NCBI GenBank assembly: GCA_035577545.1
Contig: DATLVI010000026.1
Location: forward strand, 1 to 64,000
DNA: 64,000 nt
Origin: Verrucomicrobiia bacterium
Lineage (GTDB): Bacteria > Verrucomicrobiota > Verrucomicrobiia > Palsa-1439
Direction of reading: 5' to 3'
The position numbers and the translations under genes are program-made. Positions within the stretch are counted from its first letter, which is position 1; every line of letters begins with the position of its first letter. The notes under the pieces were generated by a model. The model was not told the origin of the DNA. It was given only the letters and a program-made list of their open reading frames with translations, and searched no databases. Below, one piece after another: positions 1-8,255 of this stretch.

Positions 1-1
1 C

Positions 2-844
2 CAGGCGGTCAAGGCCATCAATCCATCGATCCAGGTGATTGGACCGGCTTGGTCCGACTTCGTACGAACTGAGTCACTGGCCATGACCAACAGCCTTAAC
101 CAATTCGACGGCTGGTCCTGGCACGACTACAATCGCGGCTACCATGCGCCGGACCAGGATTACGGCACGCCGGATTGGGTGCCGATCCTGGAGACCGACC
201 GTCTCCGCTATTACTTTGGGAACTTTGCGACGCAGAAACCGCTGTTGGTCGATGAACTCGGCCTGTACGGCCAGAGCGCGCTGGGCATCACCAACACGAC
301 CACCCTGCCGGCGTACCGATCCAACCTCGACTGGTACCGCGGCATGTGCCGCGCCATCAAGACCACCGTCATGTACCGCGCGGCGGGGGTTGAGGTGCTG
401 ATCCCGCACGTGCTGGCTCTGTTCAACCAGGTGCCGCGGAGTCCGAATCTCGAGGTGTACGGATGGGATGCATCGACGGATCGCGTGACGGCTCCGCGGG
501 GCCCACATCCCAAAACCTCGGCATTTCTCATGACATGCCACTGGCTTAACGGCGCACGATCGGTCGGTCGGCGTGTACTCGGGAATGTCGCCTTTTTGTA
601 CGCATGGAAATCAGCGGACAACAAACCATTCGTCATTGCCTGGTGCACAGAAGGTCATTCGATGCCGTTAACAATGACGTTTACCGACTGTTTTGGTCGC
701 GAGATGAAAACGAACATACTAGGCGAAGAGCCGGTGATAATCCGTTTTAAACAGCAACAGGACCCGGAGAAGGTACTCGATCTCGTTGCTGCCGCTATGG
801 CTTCCAAACAGCCAAACGCAGATCCGCCCTCTGCGGGAAGATGA
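2..844 (+). CDS. Glycoside hydrolase-like protein, clan GH-A type (5' end outside window)
   Basis: The frame is open from base 2, so the N-terminus is missing; 280 residues are visible. A GWSWHDYN stretch near visible residue 38 and LLVDELGLYG near residue 80-90, with Glu at about residue 85 following a hydrophobic strand, resemble the end of a TIM-barrel hydrolase where that Glu is the nucleophile. The last ~80 residues look like a small beta domain. It probably trims or hydrolyses a polysaccharide, fitting the glycan locus that follows. The family (GH39- or GH5-like) is inferred, not shown. The 3' end overlaps the tail of the convergent flippase gene by 50 bases. Confidence 0.6.
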   Translation, partial: QAVKAINPSIQVIGPAWSDFVRTESLAMTNSLNQFDGWSWHDYNRGYHAPDQDYGTPDWVPILETDRLRYYFGNFATQKPLLVDELGLYGQSALGITNTTTLPAYRSNLDWYRGMCRAIKTTVMYRAAGVEVLIPHVLALFNQVPRSPNLEVYGWDASTDRVTAPRGPHPKTSAFLMTCHWLNGARSVGRRVLGNVAFLYAWKSADNKPFVIAWCTEGHSMPLTMTFTDCFGREMKTNILGEEPVIIRFKQQQDPEKVLDLVAAAMASKQPNADPPSAGR

Positions 845-2060
845 ACTGGCTGGTGGGCATGGCCGAAACGCGCGTTGCCAGCAGCACATCCACAGTGGCC
901 CCGATCACCTGGGCTATCAGGCTGGTTAAGGCGGCCCCAATCATCCCATAGGTTTTCACGAGCGGGAAAATCAGCAGGGCGATCACCACCCCCGCTGAAC
1001 CCGTTGACCAAAGCGAAAGTTGTGGACGGCCCACACCATAAAAATAGTTGCGCAAGACTCGCGAGGCAGACTGAAACACGATGGCTCCGCAAAGCAAGTA
1101 CAGCGGGTTGGCCGCGGGATAGAAGCGGTGGCCGTAGAGCACCCCAATCAACAGCCTGCCACACATTGCGAGCGCTGCTGCCGCGCCGAGGGTCACGAGT
1201 AGAGTGCAACGACAGGCCCGCGCCGCCAGCATAGCGGCGGTGTTCGGTTCCGCGGCCACCCGCGGGAACAGAAGCATGCCCACGGAATCCGGCAGCATGA
1301 GCAGGCCTTCGCTCAAGCCAGCAGCCACCGAATACCAGCCCAAATAGACCGGCTCCAACATTGCGCCCAGGACGAACTGATCGAAACGCACTGTAACCTG
1401 CGTCAAAAGCACGCGCACATGGCCACGCAAGCCGTACAGCAACCCTTCCCTCAAGTAGCGACCTGAGAATCGAAGCTTCCAATTTGCGGCCTTGCCAAGG
1501 CAGAACACCATTATCGCGGCGATGAGGATGTTACTACCAACGGTGGCGGCAACAATGCCGGCCAATCGATCCTCAGCCAGATACCTGGCTGCAACCACCG
1601 CCGCCAGGTAAACGAACGAGGCCGTGACCGTGAGCAGATTGTATAATTTGAACCAGCTCAGTCCCTGCAGGATACTGGTCGAATTATTTGCCAGAATATT
1701 GAACGGGATTGTCATTAGGAGGGCCAAGAATACCCAGGGGTTGCCCACCGGCCAATGCACCAATCGGGACCTGACGATGATAAACAACAGTAATGCGTAA
1801 AGCAGTCCGGACGCGAGCGATAAGACAAACGACGTCATTGCGGCCTCGGAAAGAGAGAAGCGGCGGCTTCCCAACAAGTAGATGTTCGCGTCAAAGAAAC
1901 TCAGGTTTCCAAATGTTACGGTCCAGGTCACCACCAGCATCGCAAAGGTCAGGATGCCTTTGTCCGAAGGCCCCAGAGTGCGGGTGATGAGAATGCCGGT
2001 GATGAACTTCAACAGATAATCGACCACCTTCGTTCCAAACACGTGACTCACCGTTCTCAT
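795..2060 (-). CDS. Wzx-type oligosaccharide flippase (MATE/MVF superfamily)
   Basis: 421 residues with about a dozen hydrophobic segments. The N-terminus has the pattern usual in Wzx/RfbX proteins: a KxxDYLLKF helix followed by ITRTLGPSDKG near residues 25-35. Members carry undecaprenyl-pyrophosphate-linked repeat units across the inner membrane. It is the last gene of a leftward run (two methyltransferases, GT-C glycosyltransferase, flippase), and the start ATG lies 110 bases after the GT-C stop codon. That gap holds a degraded copy of this gene's own 5' end. The tail overlaps the hydrolase gene convergently by 50 bases. Confidence 0.85.
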   Translation of the reverse strand: MRTVSHVFGTKVVDYLLKFITGILITRTLGPSDKGILTFAMLVVTWTVTFGNLSFFDANIYLLGSRRFSLSEAAMTSFVLSLASGLLYALLLFIIVRSRLVHWPVGNPWVFLALLMTIPFNILANNSTSILQGLSWFKLYNLLTVTASFVYLAAVVAARYLAEDRLAGIVAATVGSNILIAAIMVFCLGKAANWKLRFSGRYLREGLLYGLRGHVRVLLTQVTVRFDQFVLGAMLEPVYLGWYSVAAGLSEGLLMLPDSVGMLLFPRVAAEPNTAAMLAARACRCTLLVTLGAAAALAMCGRLLIGVLYGHRFYPAANPLYLLCGAIVFQSASRVLRNYFYGVGRPQLSLWSTGSAGVVIALLIFPLVKTYGMIGAALTSLIAQVIGATVDVLLATRVSAMPTSQFIFPQRADLRLAVWKP

Positions 2061-2072
2061 TGGCGGCAGAGA

Positions 2073-2174
2073 TTACGAAACGCTACCATCGAGTACGAGG
2101 AAAACTTTCCTAGTGACGAATTTCAGGAGATAGCCCGTCAATGTCGTGGCAAACACGCAGGAAACCGGTCTCAG
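2073..2174 (-). pseudogene. Remnant of a flippase 5' end (wzx stub)
   Basis: Read leftward from 2174, the translation aligns without gaps to the start of the intact flippase at 2060: 12 of the first 21 residues are identical, including R-x-V-S-x-V-F near the start and YLLKF. Similarity fades after about 21-25 codons and the frame stops at 2073. The first codon is CTG where the intact gene has ATG. This CTGA overlaps the TGA stop of the GT-C gene exactly as an ATGA translational coupling would. I infer that an older flippase gene was coupled here and was replaced or partly duplicated. Confidence 0.6.
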
Positions 2175-3484
2175 GCTGTGGACGCCTGACGCGGGCGCAC
2201 AAGCACGGGCAGCCGATACGTGAACCACACGAACAGGCCGATGTTGACCAAGCATCCAAACATGCGCAGGGCAAAATTGCTCGCATTTACCACGGCCATT
2301 TCGTCCGGCCCGGCGAATATGTGGCGCTGGACGTGAAGAAGATTTAACGTGTACGTCAGAGAGAAGCCCACGCAGACCCACAGGAGTCGACGATCCAGGC
2401 AAGCGGCCAAGACCAGCAGCGGAATGGCCGGCGCGATATATCGCTCACGCATTTGCGTCAGCAACATGAACGGCATCACGCAGGCAAAAGCCCCCGCGAC
2501 AACCAGCGAGCGCAGAGCCTCATCTGTTTTCGTTTGGACGCCGCGATCCCTCAACATCCAATAACAGAGCCAAAGGGTGCAAATCGCAGCGGCCAGTTGT
2601 CCCAGACGCCCGTAAGAGATAATTCCCAGGATTCTATTCGTCGAAGGCGCGACGTAACCCAATCCCCAAAAATTAAACGCGTTGAGCTGTGTAAACCGGC
2701 CTTCGGTGAAGGACTTAACGAACACAAAATTAAAGTAGTCCCAACTCCGGGCCATCAAAAACGGGCTGTAGAGGGCAAATACTGCCAGCGCGAAGATCAC
2801 AACTCCTGCCATCGCGACCGCAACATTCCGTCGCCGGAGGGTTATCACCGCCAGCAAGGGGATCATGACGATACTTTGCAGCTTGGTACACACCGCGAGG
2901 GCGAACATCAGCCACGCTCCGACCAGCCAACGGTCCTGTCGTGGCCCGCACGCCATTCCCAGGCACACAACCGTCAAGGCAATGAAAAACGAATGGATTG
3001 AATCCAGGTGTCCCCAGGCGGCCGAATCGATGACCACGCATGGGTTGAACAGATAGAAAGCTGCGCCCAGCAGTGGCCACGGTGGTGGGGCGAACTTTGC
3101 CAACACCAACAGAATCAAAACCCCGGTCAGTATGTCGTAAATGATCGGCAACAGCTTGTAGCGGACGCGCAGCCACGCGGCAGCGACATCCGGGTAGGTC
3201 TTCTCCAGCGCCGCCAGTCGGTGGGCGCCAATTCTTCCAATGGCCGCCGCCTGGTAGATAAACAGCGGTGGATACATGACCGGCCAGTTCTTTTCGGTAA
3301 ACAAATCCGGCAGCTTCGTGACACCATGTTCCGCCCCGTAGGCGCCATACGCGACGCCGACCTCGACATCTTTGGGAAAGGGGCCAAGGTCAGGCGCCAG
3401 AAACAACCGCAGGAAGAAAGCTGCCACGAACAATACAAGCGCCGGCCAGGCCGGGCGACGTTGAAGCGATTCCATCGGGCGCAT
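2171..3484 (-). CDS. GT-C superfamily membrane glycosyltransferase
   Basis: 437 residues with roughly ten hydrophobic helices. After the first helix comes an acidic loop, GPFPKDVEVGVAYGAYG, then NWPVMYPPLFIY. An acidic first periplasmic loop is the catalytic hallmark of GT-C enzymes that use polyprenyl-phosphate sugars. It would add a sugar to lipid-linked glycan on the periplasmic face of the inner membrane. The sugar and the exact family cannot be told from the sequence. It lies between a methyltransferase and the flippase in a leftward run, 33 bases after the methyltransferase stop codon. Confidence 0.7.
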   Translation of the reverse strand: MRPMESLQRRPAWPALVLFVAAFFLRLFLAPDLGPFPKDVEVGVAYGAYGAEHGVTKLPDLFTEKNWPVMYPPLFIYQAAAIGRIGAHRLAALEKTYPDVAAAWLRVRYKLLPIIYDILTGVLILLVLAKFAPPPWPLLGAAFYLFNPCVVIDSAAWGHLDSIHSFFIALTVVCLGMACGPRQDRWLVGAWLMFALAVCTKLQSIVMIPLLAVITLRRRNVAVAMAGVVIFALAVFALYSPFLMARSWDYFNFVFVKSFTEGRFTQLNAFNFWGLGYVAPSTNRILGIISYGRLGQLAAAICTLWLCYWMLRDRGVQTKTDEALRSLVVAGAFACVMPFMLLTQMRERYIAPAIPLLVLAACLDRRLLWVCVGFSLTYTLNLLHVQRHIFAGPDEMAVVNASNFALRMFGCLVNIGLFVWFTYRLPVLVRPRQASTA

Positions 3485-3517
3485 CGCCGCGTACCCTAGG
3501 GAAAAAGCGGGAGGCGG

Positions 3518-4285
3518 TCAAGCCTCCTTGCGGCTGCCGGCGGGTGAGGGCTTCCGCAGCACGCAAAACAAGCTCACGCCGAAAGGGAAATCGATCCACC
3601 GCAACGACCATTGCTCCATTAGCAGAAGCCAACGAAACACCTCATTCAGAATTGGATTCACTGACGGCACGTCATCTTTAACATCTGGCTTACGCCCGAG
3701 CAATCGGTGCAAGAGCACCACCGCCGCGACCACTGGGAAAAAGAACACACAGTAATAGCTGCACTTGACGACCTCAAAGCCGGCGCCGCGCGCGACGGCC
3801 GTGAGTTGCGCCTTCGTGTAACGCCGTTTATGCAAGAGCCGGTCGTCGCGCGTTGTCCACAGCCAGGGTGTTGCCGGCACGGTGATGACCACCACGGCAC
3901 CGTCTCGGCAAATACGAAAAAGGTTCTGTGCCGTGCGGGTGTCGTTCTCGATATGCTCAAGCACATCCAACGATACCACTCCATCGAACGTCGCCTCGCG
4001 CCACGGCAGGTCCTCGCCCACGCCGAGAGCCAGGCGTTGATGACCACGGCTCTTACAGTAGGTCAATGCCGTCGCGGAGACATCGAGGCCAAACTCCGTG
4101 CCGAATCGCTGCAGTTCATCCAGCATCGCACCGGTGCCGCAGCCCATGTCAAGGATGCGTCCTGGCTGCCGCACGTCGTATCTTCGCAACGCCTCACCGG
4201 CAAGCCGACGGCGACAATCAAACCACCAGTGTTTCTTTTCACGACGGTACAACTCGTCGAAGAACGATTTGTCCATCAGCCCCAT
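3518..4285 (-). CDS. Class I SAM-dependent methyltransferase
   Basis: 255 residues from the ATG at 4285, whose A is shared with the preceding gene's stop (TGATG). The SAM-binding motif I reads LDMGCGTGA near residue 46-54, and a motif like SLDVLEHIEND follows about 60 residues later, typical of the Methyltransf_11 family. The C-terminal part has a hydrophobic stretch (YYCVFFFPVVAAVVLLHRLL) that may touch the membrane. In polysaccharide loci such enzymes usually methylate sugars or lipid-linked intermediates; the actual substrate is unknown. A TTG one codon upstream is an alternative start. Confidence 0.8.
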   Translation of the reverse strand: MGLMDKSFFDELYRREKKHWWFDCRRRLAGEALRRYDVRQPGRILDMGCGTGAMLDELQRFGTEFGLDVSATALTYCKSRGHQRLALGVGEDLPWREATFDGVVSLDVLEHIENDTRTAQNLFRICRDGAVVVITVPATPWLWTTRDDRLLHKRRYTKAQLTAVARGAGFEVVKCSYYCVFFFPVVAAVVLLHRLLGRKPDVKDDVPSVNPILNEVFRWLLLMEQWSLRWIDFPFGVSLFCVLRKPSPAGSRKEA

Positions 4286-5061
4286 CAATCACGTCCCCTC
4301 AAATCGAGAATGATCTGACAGATGTTGCCGAACATGCGCCCGGTGCGGCGGAACGCGGCGACCTTGTAGGGGCGCAACAATTCGTTCCATTCACCCATCG
4401 TGTTGTAGTGGTGACCACTGTCGAACGATTTCCAGTAGGTCGTTTGGATGGCCCGTTGCCACGGCACATCCGAGCGGACGTGGTCAAAGATGATGAGGTA
4501 CTGCCGTGTGACGCGGGCCACCTCTGCCAGCAGTTGGCTCGTGTCGCCAGGAATGTGATGAATGACGTACCGCAAGAACGACACATCGAAAGACTTCCTG
4601 GTGAAGGGGATCTTCTTGGCATTGGCGACAAGGTACAGGTTCTTCGGATCGCGCTCGTTCATCGCGCGGACGAATTGGCGGGAGAGGTCGAGCCCGACAA
4701 TGCTGCTGGCCAGTGTCGCATCGTAGCCGTAGTAGAACGGCCCGCAGCCGACATCCAGGACGGCTTTCTGAAGCAGATAATCCCGCAGGTCCAGGTCGTC
4801 AGTCTTGTTCAACTTCAGCAGTAGATTGATCTTGAGCCAGTAGAACGCAGGGAAGCGAAACAAAGCCTCCATGTGCCCCGCCAGTTCCTGGCTCGCGCTA
4901 TCGTGGGAGTCGAGAAGAAACGGCACGTCGTCAGAAATCGGGAAACGCTGGCCGCAACCCAGACAGTGCAGACCCGACTCGCTCAACTCCAAATGCTCTG
5001 AGCAAGAGACGCAGCGCATCGCGTCAAGATGGTTGAGCAATTTTGTGCCGGTGGGGGTCAT
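4285..5061 (-). CDS. SAM-dependent methyltransferase with N-terminal zinc-ribbon
   Basis: 258 residues from the ATG at 5061; an upstream in-frame TTG at 5118 would add 19 residues but these look unlike a protein. The N-terminus has two CxxC pairs (C17/C20 and C33/C36), the Trm112-like zinc ribbon often seen in front of sugar or lipid methyltransferases. Motif I is AVLDVGCGPFYYG, followed by VGLDLS, and FLRYVIHHIPG marks the motif after the SAM site. It is the first gene of the leftward run and is coupled to the next methyltransferase by TGATG. The two may act in succession on the same glycan. Confidence 0.8.
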   Translation of the reverse strand: MTPTGTKLLNHLDAMRCVSCSEHLELSESGLHCLGCGQRFPISDDVPFLLDSHDSASQELAGHMEALFRFPAFYWLKINLLLKLNKTDDLDLRDYLLQKAVLDVGCGPFYYGYDATLASSIVGLDLSRQFVRAMNERDPKNLYLVANAKKIPFTRKSFDVSFLRYVIHHIPGDTSQLLAEVARVTRQYLIIFDHVRSDVPWQRAIQTTYWKSFDSGHHYNTMGEWNELLRPYKVAAFRRTGRMFGNICQIILDLRGRD

Positions 5062-5286
5062 GATCGGGTCTAAATATCGAGTTGTATCAGGTGGGCGTTC
5101 CGAACGCGCAAGCCGCAATCCTAGAGGAGCTATGCGCTCCCGTCAAGCCGGGTCGTGGCCGGGTAGTGCCTGAATTTGAAATTGTGTCTTAAGCCAGATG
5201 TGTTAGGGTGGCGTTTCAGGTGAAATTCGCTTCCGGTGCTCTTGGATTTATCGTATTTATCCGCAACGACTTAGTGACAGATAACC

Positions 5287-6390
5287 ATGACTAAAGTTCC
5301 GTACGTAGACCTCAAAGCCCAGTATCAAGCGATTCGTAACGAAGTGTTGGCGGCGTTGGAAGCGGTATGCGAATCCACGGCGTTTGCCCAAGGGCCACCC
5401 ACCAGGGACTTCGAACAGGAATTCGCCGCTTATTGCGGCGTACGCCATTGCGTCAGCCTCAACAGCGGCACCAGCGCACTACACCTGGCCTTGCGGTGTC
5501 TCAACCTCGGTCCCGGCGATGAAGTCATCACCGTGCCGTTTACATTCATCGCTACCGTGTGGGCGATCAATTACGTCGGGGCGAAACCAGTATTTGTGGA
5601 CATCGATCCCGTTCGTCGCACACTTGATCCCACGAAGCTGGAGGCGGCCATCACCCCGCGCACCAGGGCCATCGTGCCCGTGCATCTCTACGGCATGCCC
5701 GCTGCGATGTCACCAATCCTCGCCATCGCTGCCAAACACGGCATTCCCGTCATTGAAGATGCCGCGCAAGCGCACGGAGCAACGTATCAAGGAAAGCGCG
5801 TCGGTCAGTTCGGTTGCACCGCCTGTTTCAGCTTCTATCCGGGCAAGAACCTCGGCGCCTACGGGGAAGGTGGCGCGCTGGTCACCAACACCGATGCCTA
5901 TACCAGGCGTGCCCGCAGTCTGCGCGACCACGCCCAGAGCCAGCGCTATTACCATGACGAGATCGGCTACAACTACCGGATGGACAGTTTTCAGGGTGCC
6001 GTGTTGCGAATCAAGCTCAAGCACCTCGACGCCGGGAACGCCGCACGCGCCGTCCACGCGCGGCGCTATGCTGAATTGCTCGACGGGAGCGGTGCCACGG
6101 CTCCAGCCACGTTCGCCGATTCCGAATGCGTCTGGCACTGCTACGTCATTGAGACTGATCGCCGCAATGAGGTGCGGGAGCGATTATCTGGTGCGGGCAT
6201 AGACACTGGGCTGCATTATCCCGTGCCACTGCATCTTCAGAAGGTGTACGCGTCGCTCGGGTACAAGCACGGTGATTTTCCCGTCGCGGAACGGCTCAGC
6301 GGCCGCTGTCTGTCGTTGCCTATGTTTCCAGAGTTGACCGATTCGCAGATCAAGTACGTCTGCGACATCATCCGGGCGAAAAAAACCTAG
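5287..6390 (+). CDS. DegT/DnrJ/EryC1/StrS family sugar aminotransferase
   Basis: 367 residues, the normal length. The PLP lysine is K187 in FYPGKNLGAYGEGG, the ring-stacking region has the usual IEDAAQAHGA (D158), and SGTSAL at 60-65 binds the phosphate. Such enzymes transaminate 3- or 4-keto nucleotide sugars to give amino sugars such as perosamine or 3-aminoquinovose. The keto-sugar-forming dehydratase is not in this window. The stop codon overlaps the stop of the convergent methyltransferase gene in a shared CTAG. Confidence 0.92.
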   Translation: MTKVPYVDLKAQYQAIRNEVLAALEAVCESTAFAQGPPTRDFEQEFAAYCGVRHCVSLNSGTSALHLALRCLNLGPGDEVITVPFTFIATVWAINYVGAKPVFVDIDPVRRTLDPTKLEAAITPRTRAIVPVHLYGMPAAMSPILAIAAKHGIPVIEDAAQAHGATYQGKRVGQFGCTACFSFYPGKNLGAYGEGGALVTNTDAYTRRARSLRDHAQSQRYYHDEIGYNYRMDSFQGAVLRIKLKHLDAGNAARAVHARRYAELLDGSGATAPATFADSECVWHCYVIETDRRNEVRERLSGAGIDTGLHYPVPLHLQKVYASLGYKHGDFPVAERLSGRCLSLPMFPELTDSQIKYVCDIIRAKKT

Positions 6391-7229
6391 CCTTTCGGCT
6401 TTTCCGCGACGATCACCGTCAGCCAGGTGTACTTGCGTAGCGCCGGGAAATGACGAAACACCCATTCATCGACACTCTGCAGGCGGCGCAGTAGTTTGGG
6501 GTGATACTGACCCTGACGCACTTCATCCATCCAGTAGGGAAACGCCTGGCCCGAAAGTTTCAGTGAGGCAAAACGCATTGCGAACAGAACCAGAGACACC
6601 AAATGAAACTCCCGATGACTCAGTCGGCCGAATTGGCCGGCCAGAAAATCGAAGTCACGCTGTTCGAGCGGGTGTTCATTCTCCGTTCGTAGATCGGTGG
6701 CGAAGAGACGATAGATTTCGCTGAAGATGCTCCCCCTTTGTGGCTCAAGAAAGATACCGCGTCCGCCTGGTTTCATCACGCGGACGATACTCGGCACCGC
6801 TTGCGGCATATCCAGATGATGTAGAACGCCATCAGCGAAGACGAGATCGAAATAATCGTCTGTGTACTTCATGTCTTCGACACGACAAACCTGCGCGCTT
6901 ATCCGCTCGCCCACGCCGTGATGTCGGGCCAATTCATTCGTGATAGCCACCATCCGTTCTGAAACATCCAAAGCGTGAACCTCGGCTCCACCAAGGGCGA
7001 AGAACACCGACGTATCACCCTGCCCGCAGCCGATGTCCAACACGCGTTTGCCACGCAAATCGCCCAACTGCTCGAGGACATAAAGGTTCTCCCGGCAGGT
7101 CGGGGCAAACACTTCTTGAGGCGCGAGCCGTTCCGGGGAAAGGTGTTCGGCGTAGCGATCGTAAAATCGACTCTCCGCCTGGGCCCGTTTGGTTGGTTCG
7201 TCGCCAGTCTCCAGAGGCATATTAGTCAT
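6387..7229 (-). CDS. Class I SAM-dependent methyltransferase
   Basis: 280 residues, ATG start. Motif I VLDIGCGQGD spans residues 63-72 and VHALDVSERMV follows as the acidic second motif; DGVLHHLDMP is the post-SAM motif. The last 100 residues are rich in aromatic and basic residues and contain hydrophobic stretches, compatible with a lipid-linked glycan substrate. It faces the DegT gene tail to tail with a four-base overlap and is divergent from the GT2 gene at 7330 across a 100-base promoter region. Confidence 0.8.
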   Translation of the reverse strand: MTNMPLETGDEPTKRAQAESRFYDRYAEHLSPERLAPQEVFAPTCRENLYVLEQLGDLRGKRVLDIGCGQGDTSVFFALGGAEVHALDVSERMVAITNELARHHGVGERISAQVCRVEDMKYTDDYFDLVFADGVLHHLDMPQAVPSIVRVMKPGGRGIFLEPQRGSIFSEIYRLFATDLRTENEHPLEQRDFDFLAGQFGRLSHREFHLVSLVLFAMRFASLKLSGQAFPYWMDEVRQGQYHPKLLRRLQSVDEWVFRHFPALRKYTWLTVIVAEKPKG

Positions 7230-7266
7230 GAATGATAGTGTGCGTTTGTGGTCGCAACAATCCCAA

Positions 7267-7319
7267 TTGTCATGTTGCGAATAATTCTCTTTATCATCGT
7301 CGCGCTCGGTTAGTATAGT
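7267..7319 (+). promoter_or_regulatory. Candidate sigma-70 promoter(s) for the GT2 gene
   Basis: Two overlapping options: TTGTCA (7267-7272) with TTTATC 17 bases on, or TTATCA (7291-7296), 17-base spacer, then TATAGT (7314-7319). The second would start the transcript only a few bases before the GTG at 7330. No Shine-Dalgarno sequence is evident. Confidence 0.35.
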
Positions 7320-7329
7320 CGCGTCATTC

Positions 7330-8238
7330 GTGAGCGCGGCCCTGACAATTGTTATCCCGGTCTACAACGAGGAGGCCAACATCGAACTACTGTTGGAACG
7401 TCTCGCCCGGATTGTGCCCAAGCTACCATCACCGGCGGAGGTGATGATTGTCGACGACGGGAGTGAGGATACGACGGTTTTCAAACTGATTGAGGCTCGT
7501 AAACAATATCCCTGGTTGAAGGTCATCGAGTTGCGGCGCAATTTCGGCCAGCACGCCGCGACGTACGCGGGGTTTGACCATGCCAAAGGCGCCTTCGTCG
7601 TTACGTTGGATGGCGATCTCCAAAACGATCCGGCTGATATTCCCAAGCTGCTGGAGGAAATGGCCAAGGGTTATGACGTGGTCTGCGGCTGGCGGACGGA
7701 CCGCAAGGATCCATTCCTTTCGCGCAAATTACCTTCTCTGATTACCAACTATCTCATCCGCAATGACGCGCCCACGCCGATTCATGACTACGGTTGTTTT
7801 CTGCGGGCCTATACCAACGCGGCGGCCAAGGAGATATCGCACTATTCAACATCGCGTGGCTGGTTCCCGGTGCTTTTTTCCAAGCTCGGTTTCAAGGTCG
7901 GCGAGGTGCCCGTCAGCCACCAGGAACGACCCGGTGGCGAAGGGTCCAAGCACGGTTTCTTTGTGCGGTTAGACCAGTTTATGTCGGTGTTCATGGGCGC
8001 GACAACGAAACCGTTTCAATTTGTTGAAGTGATTGGCATTGGGGCCGTGGGACTTGGCGGGGCAGGCTTGCTGGCCGGAATCCTTATCCATTCCTGGCCG
8101 TTCGGAGTGCTGTCCACGTCACTGGCACTCTGGGGTTTTTCAGTGACGATTACGGGGATGGTTGGCGAATACCTCGTGCGCATGAATTACGAGATCGGTC
8201 GCAAGCCGAAATATCTGGTGCGTAACGTCCACGAGTAG
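7330..8238 (+). CDS. GT2 glycosyltransferase, DPM1/ArnC-like with C-terminal membrane helices
   Basis: 302 residues from a GTG. The N-terminus goes straight into the GT2 core (LTIVIPVYNEE, then MIVDDGSED at about 39-47, and TLDGDLQNDP near residue 97 as the DxD site). Two hydrophobic helices lie at about 235-285, the layout of polyprenyl-phosphate glycosyltransferases such as ArnC and GtrB. It likely loads a sugar from a nucleotide donor onto undecaprenyl phosphate, which would feed GT-C enzymes such as the one at 2171-3484. That link is inferred from family behaviour. Confidence 0.87.
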   Translation: MSAALTIVIPVYNEEANIELLLERLARIVPKLPSPAEVMIVDDGSEDTTVFKLIEARKQYPWLKVIELRRNFGQHAATYAGFDHAKGAFVVTLDGDLQNDPADIPKLLEEMAKGYDVVCGWRTDRKDPFLSRKLPSLITNYLIRNDAPTPIHDYGCFLRAYTNAAAKEISHYSTSRGWFPVLFSKLGFKVGEVPVSHQERPGGEGSKHGFFVRLDQFMSVFMGATTKPFQFVEVIGIGAVGLGGAGLLAGILIHSWPFGVLSTSLALWGFSVTITGMVGEYLVRMNYEIGRKPKYLVRNVHE

Positions 8239-8255
8239 GCCCCAACGCCCAACTG

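Noticed and set aside
655-1482. Long open frame on the minus strand overlapping the flippase
   Set aside because: Same strand but another frame of the flippase gene; composition is Arg/Gly/Pro-rich with no domain.
5062-5286. Possible promoters in the divergent gap between methyltransferase and DegT genes
   Set aside because: A promoter must exist, but only weak boxes such as TTGAAA at 5176 were found without a matching -10, so none is called.
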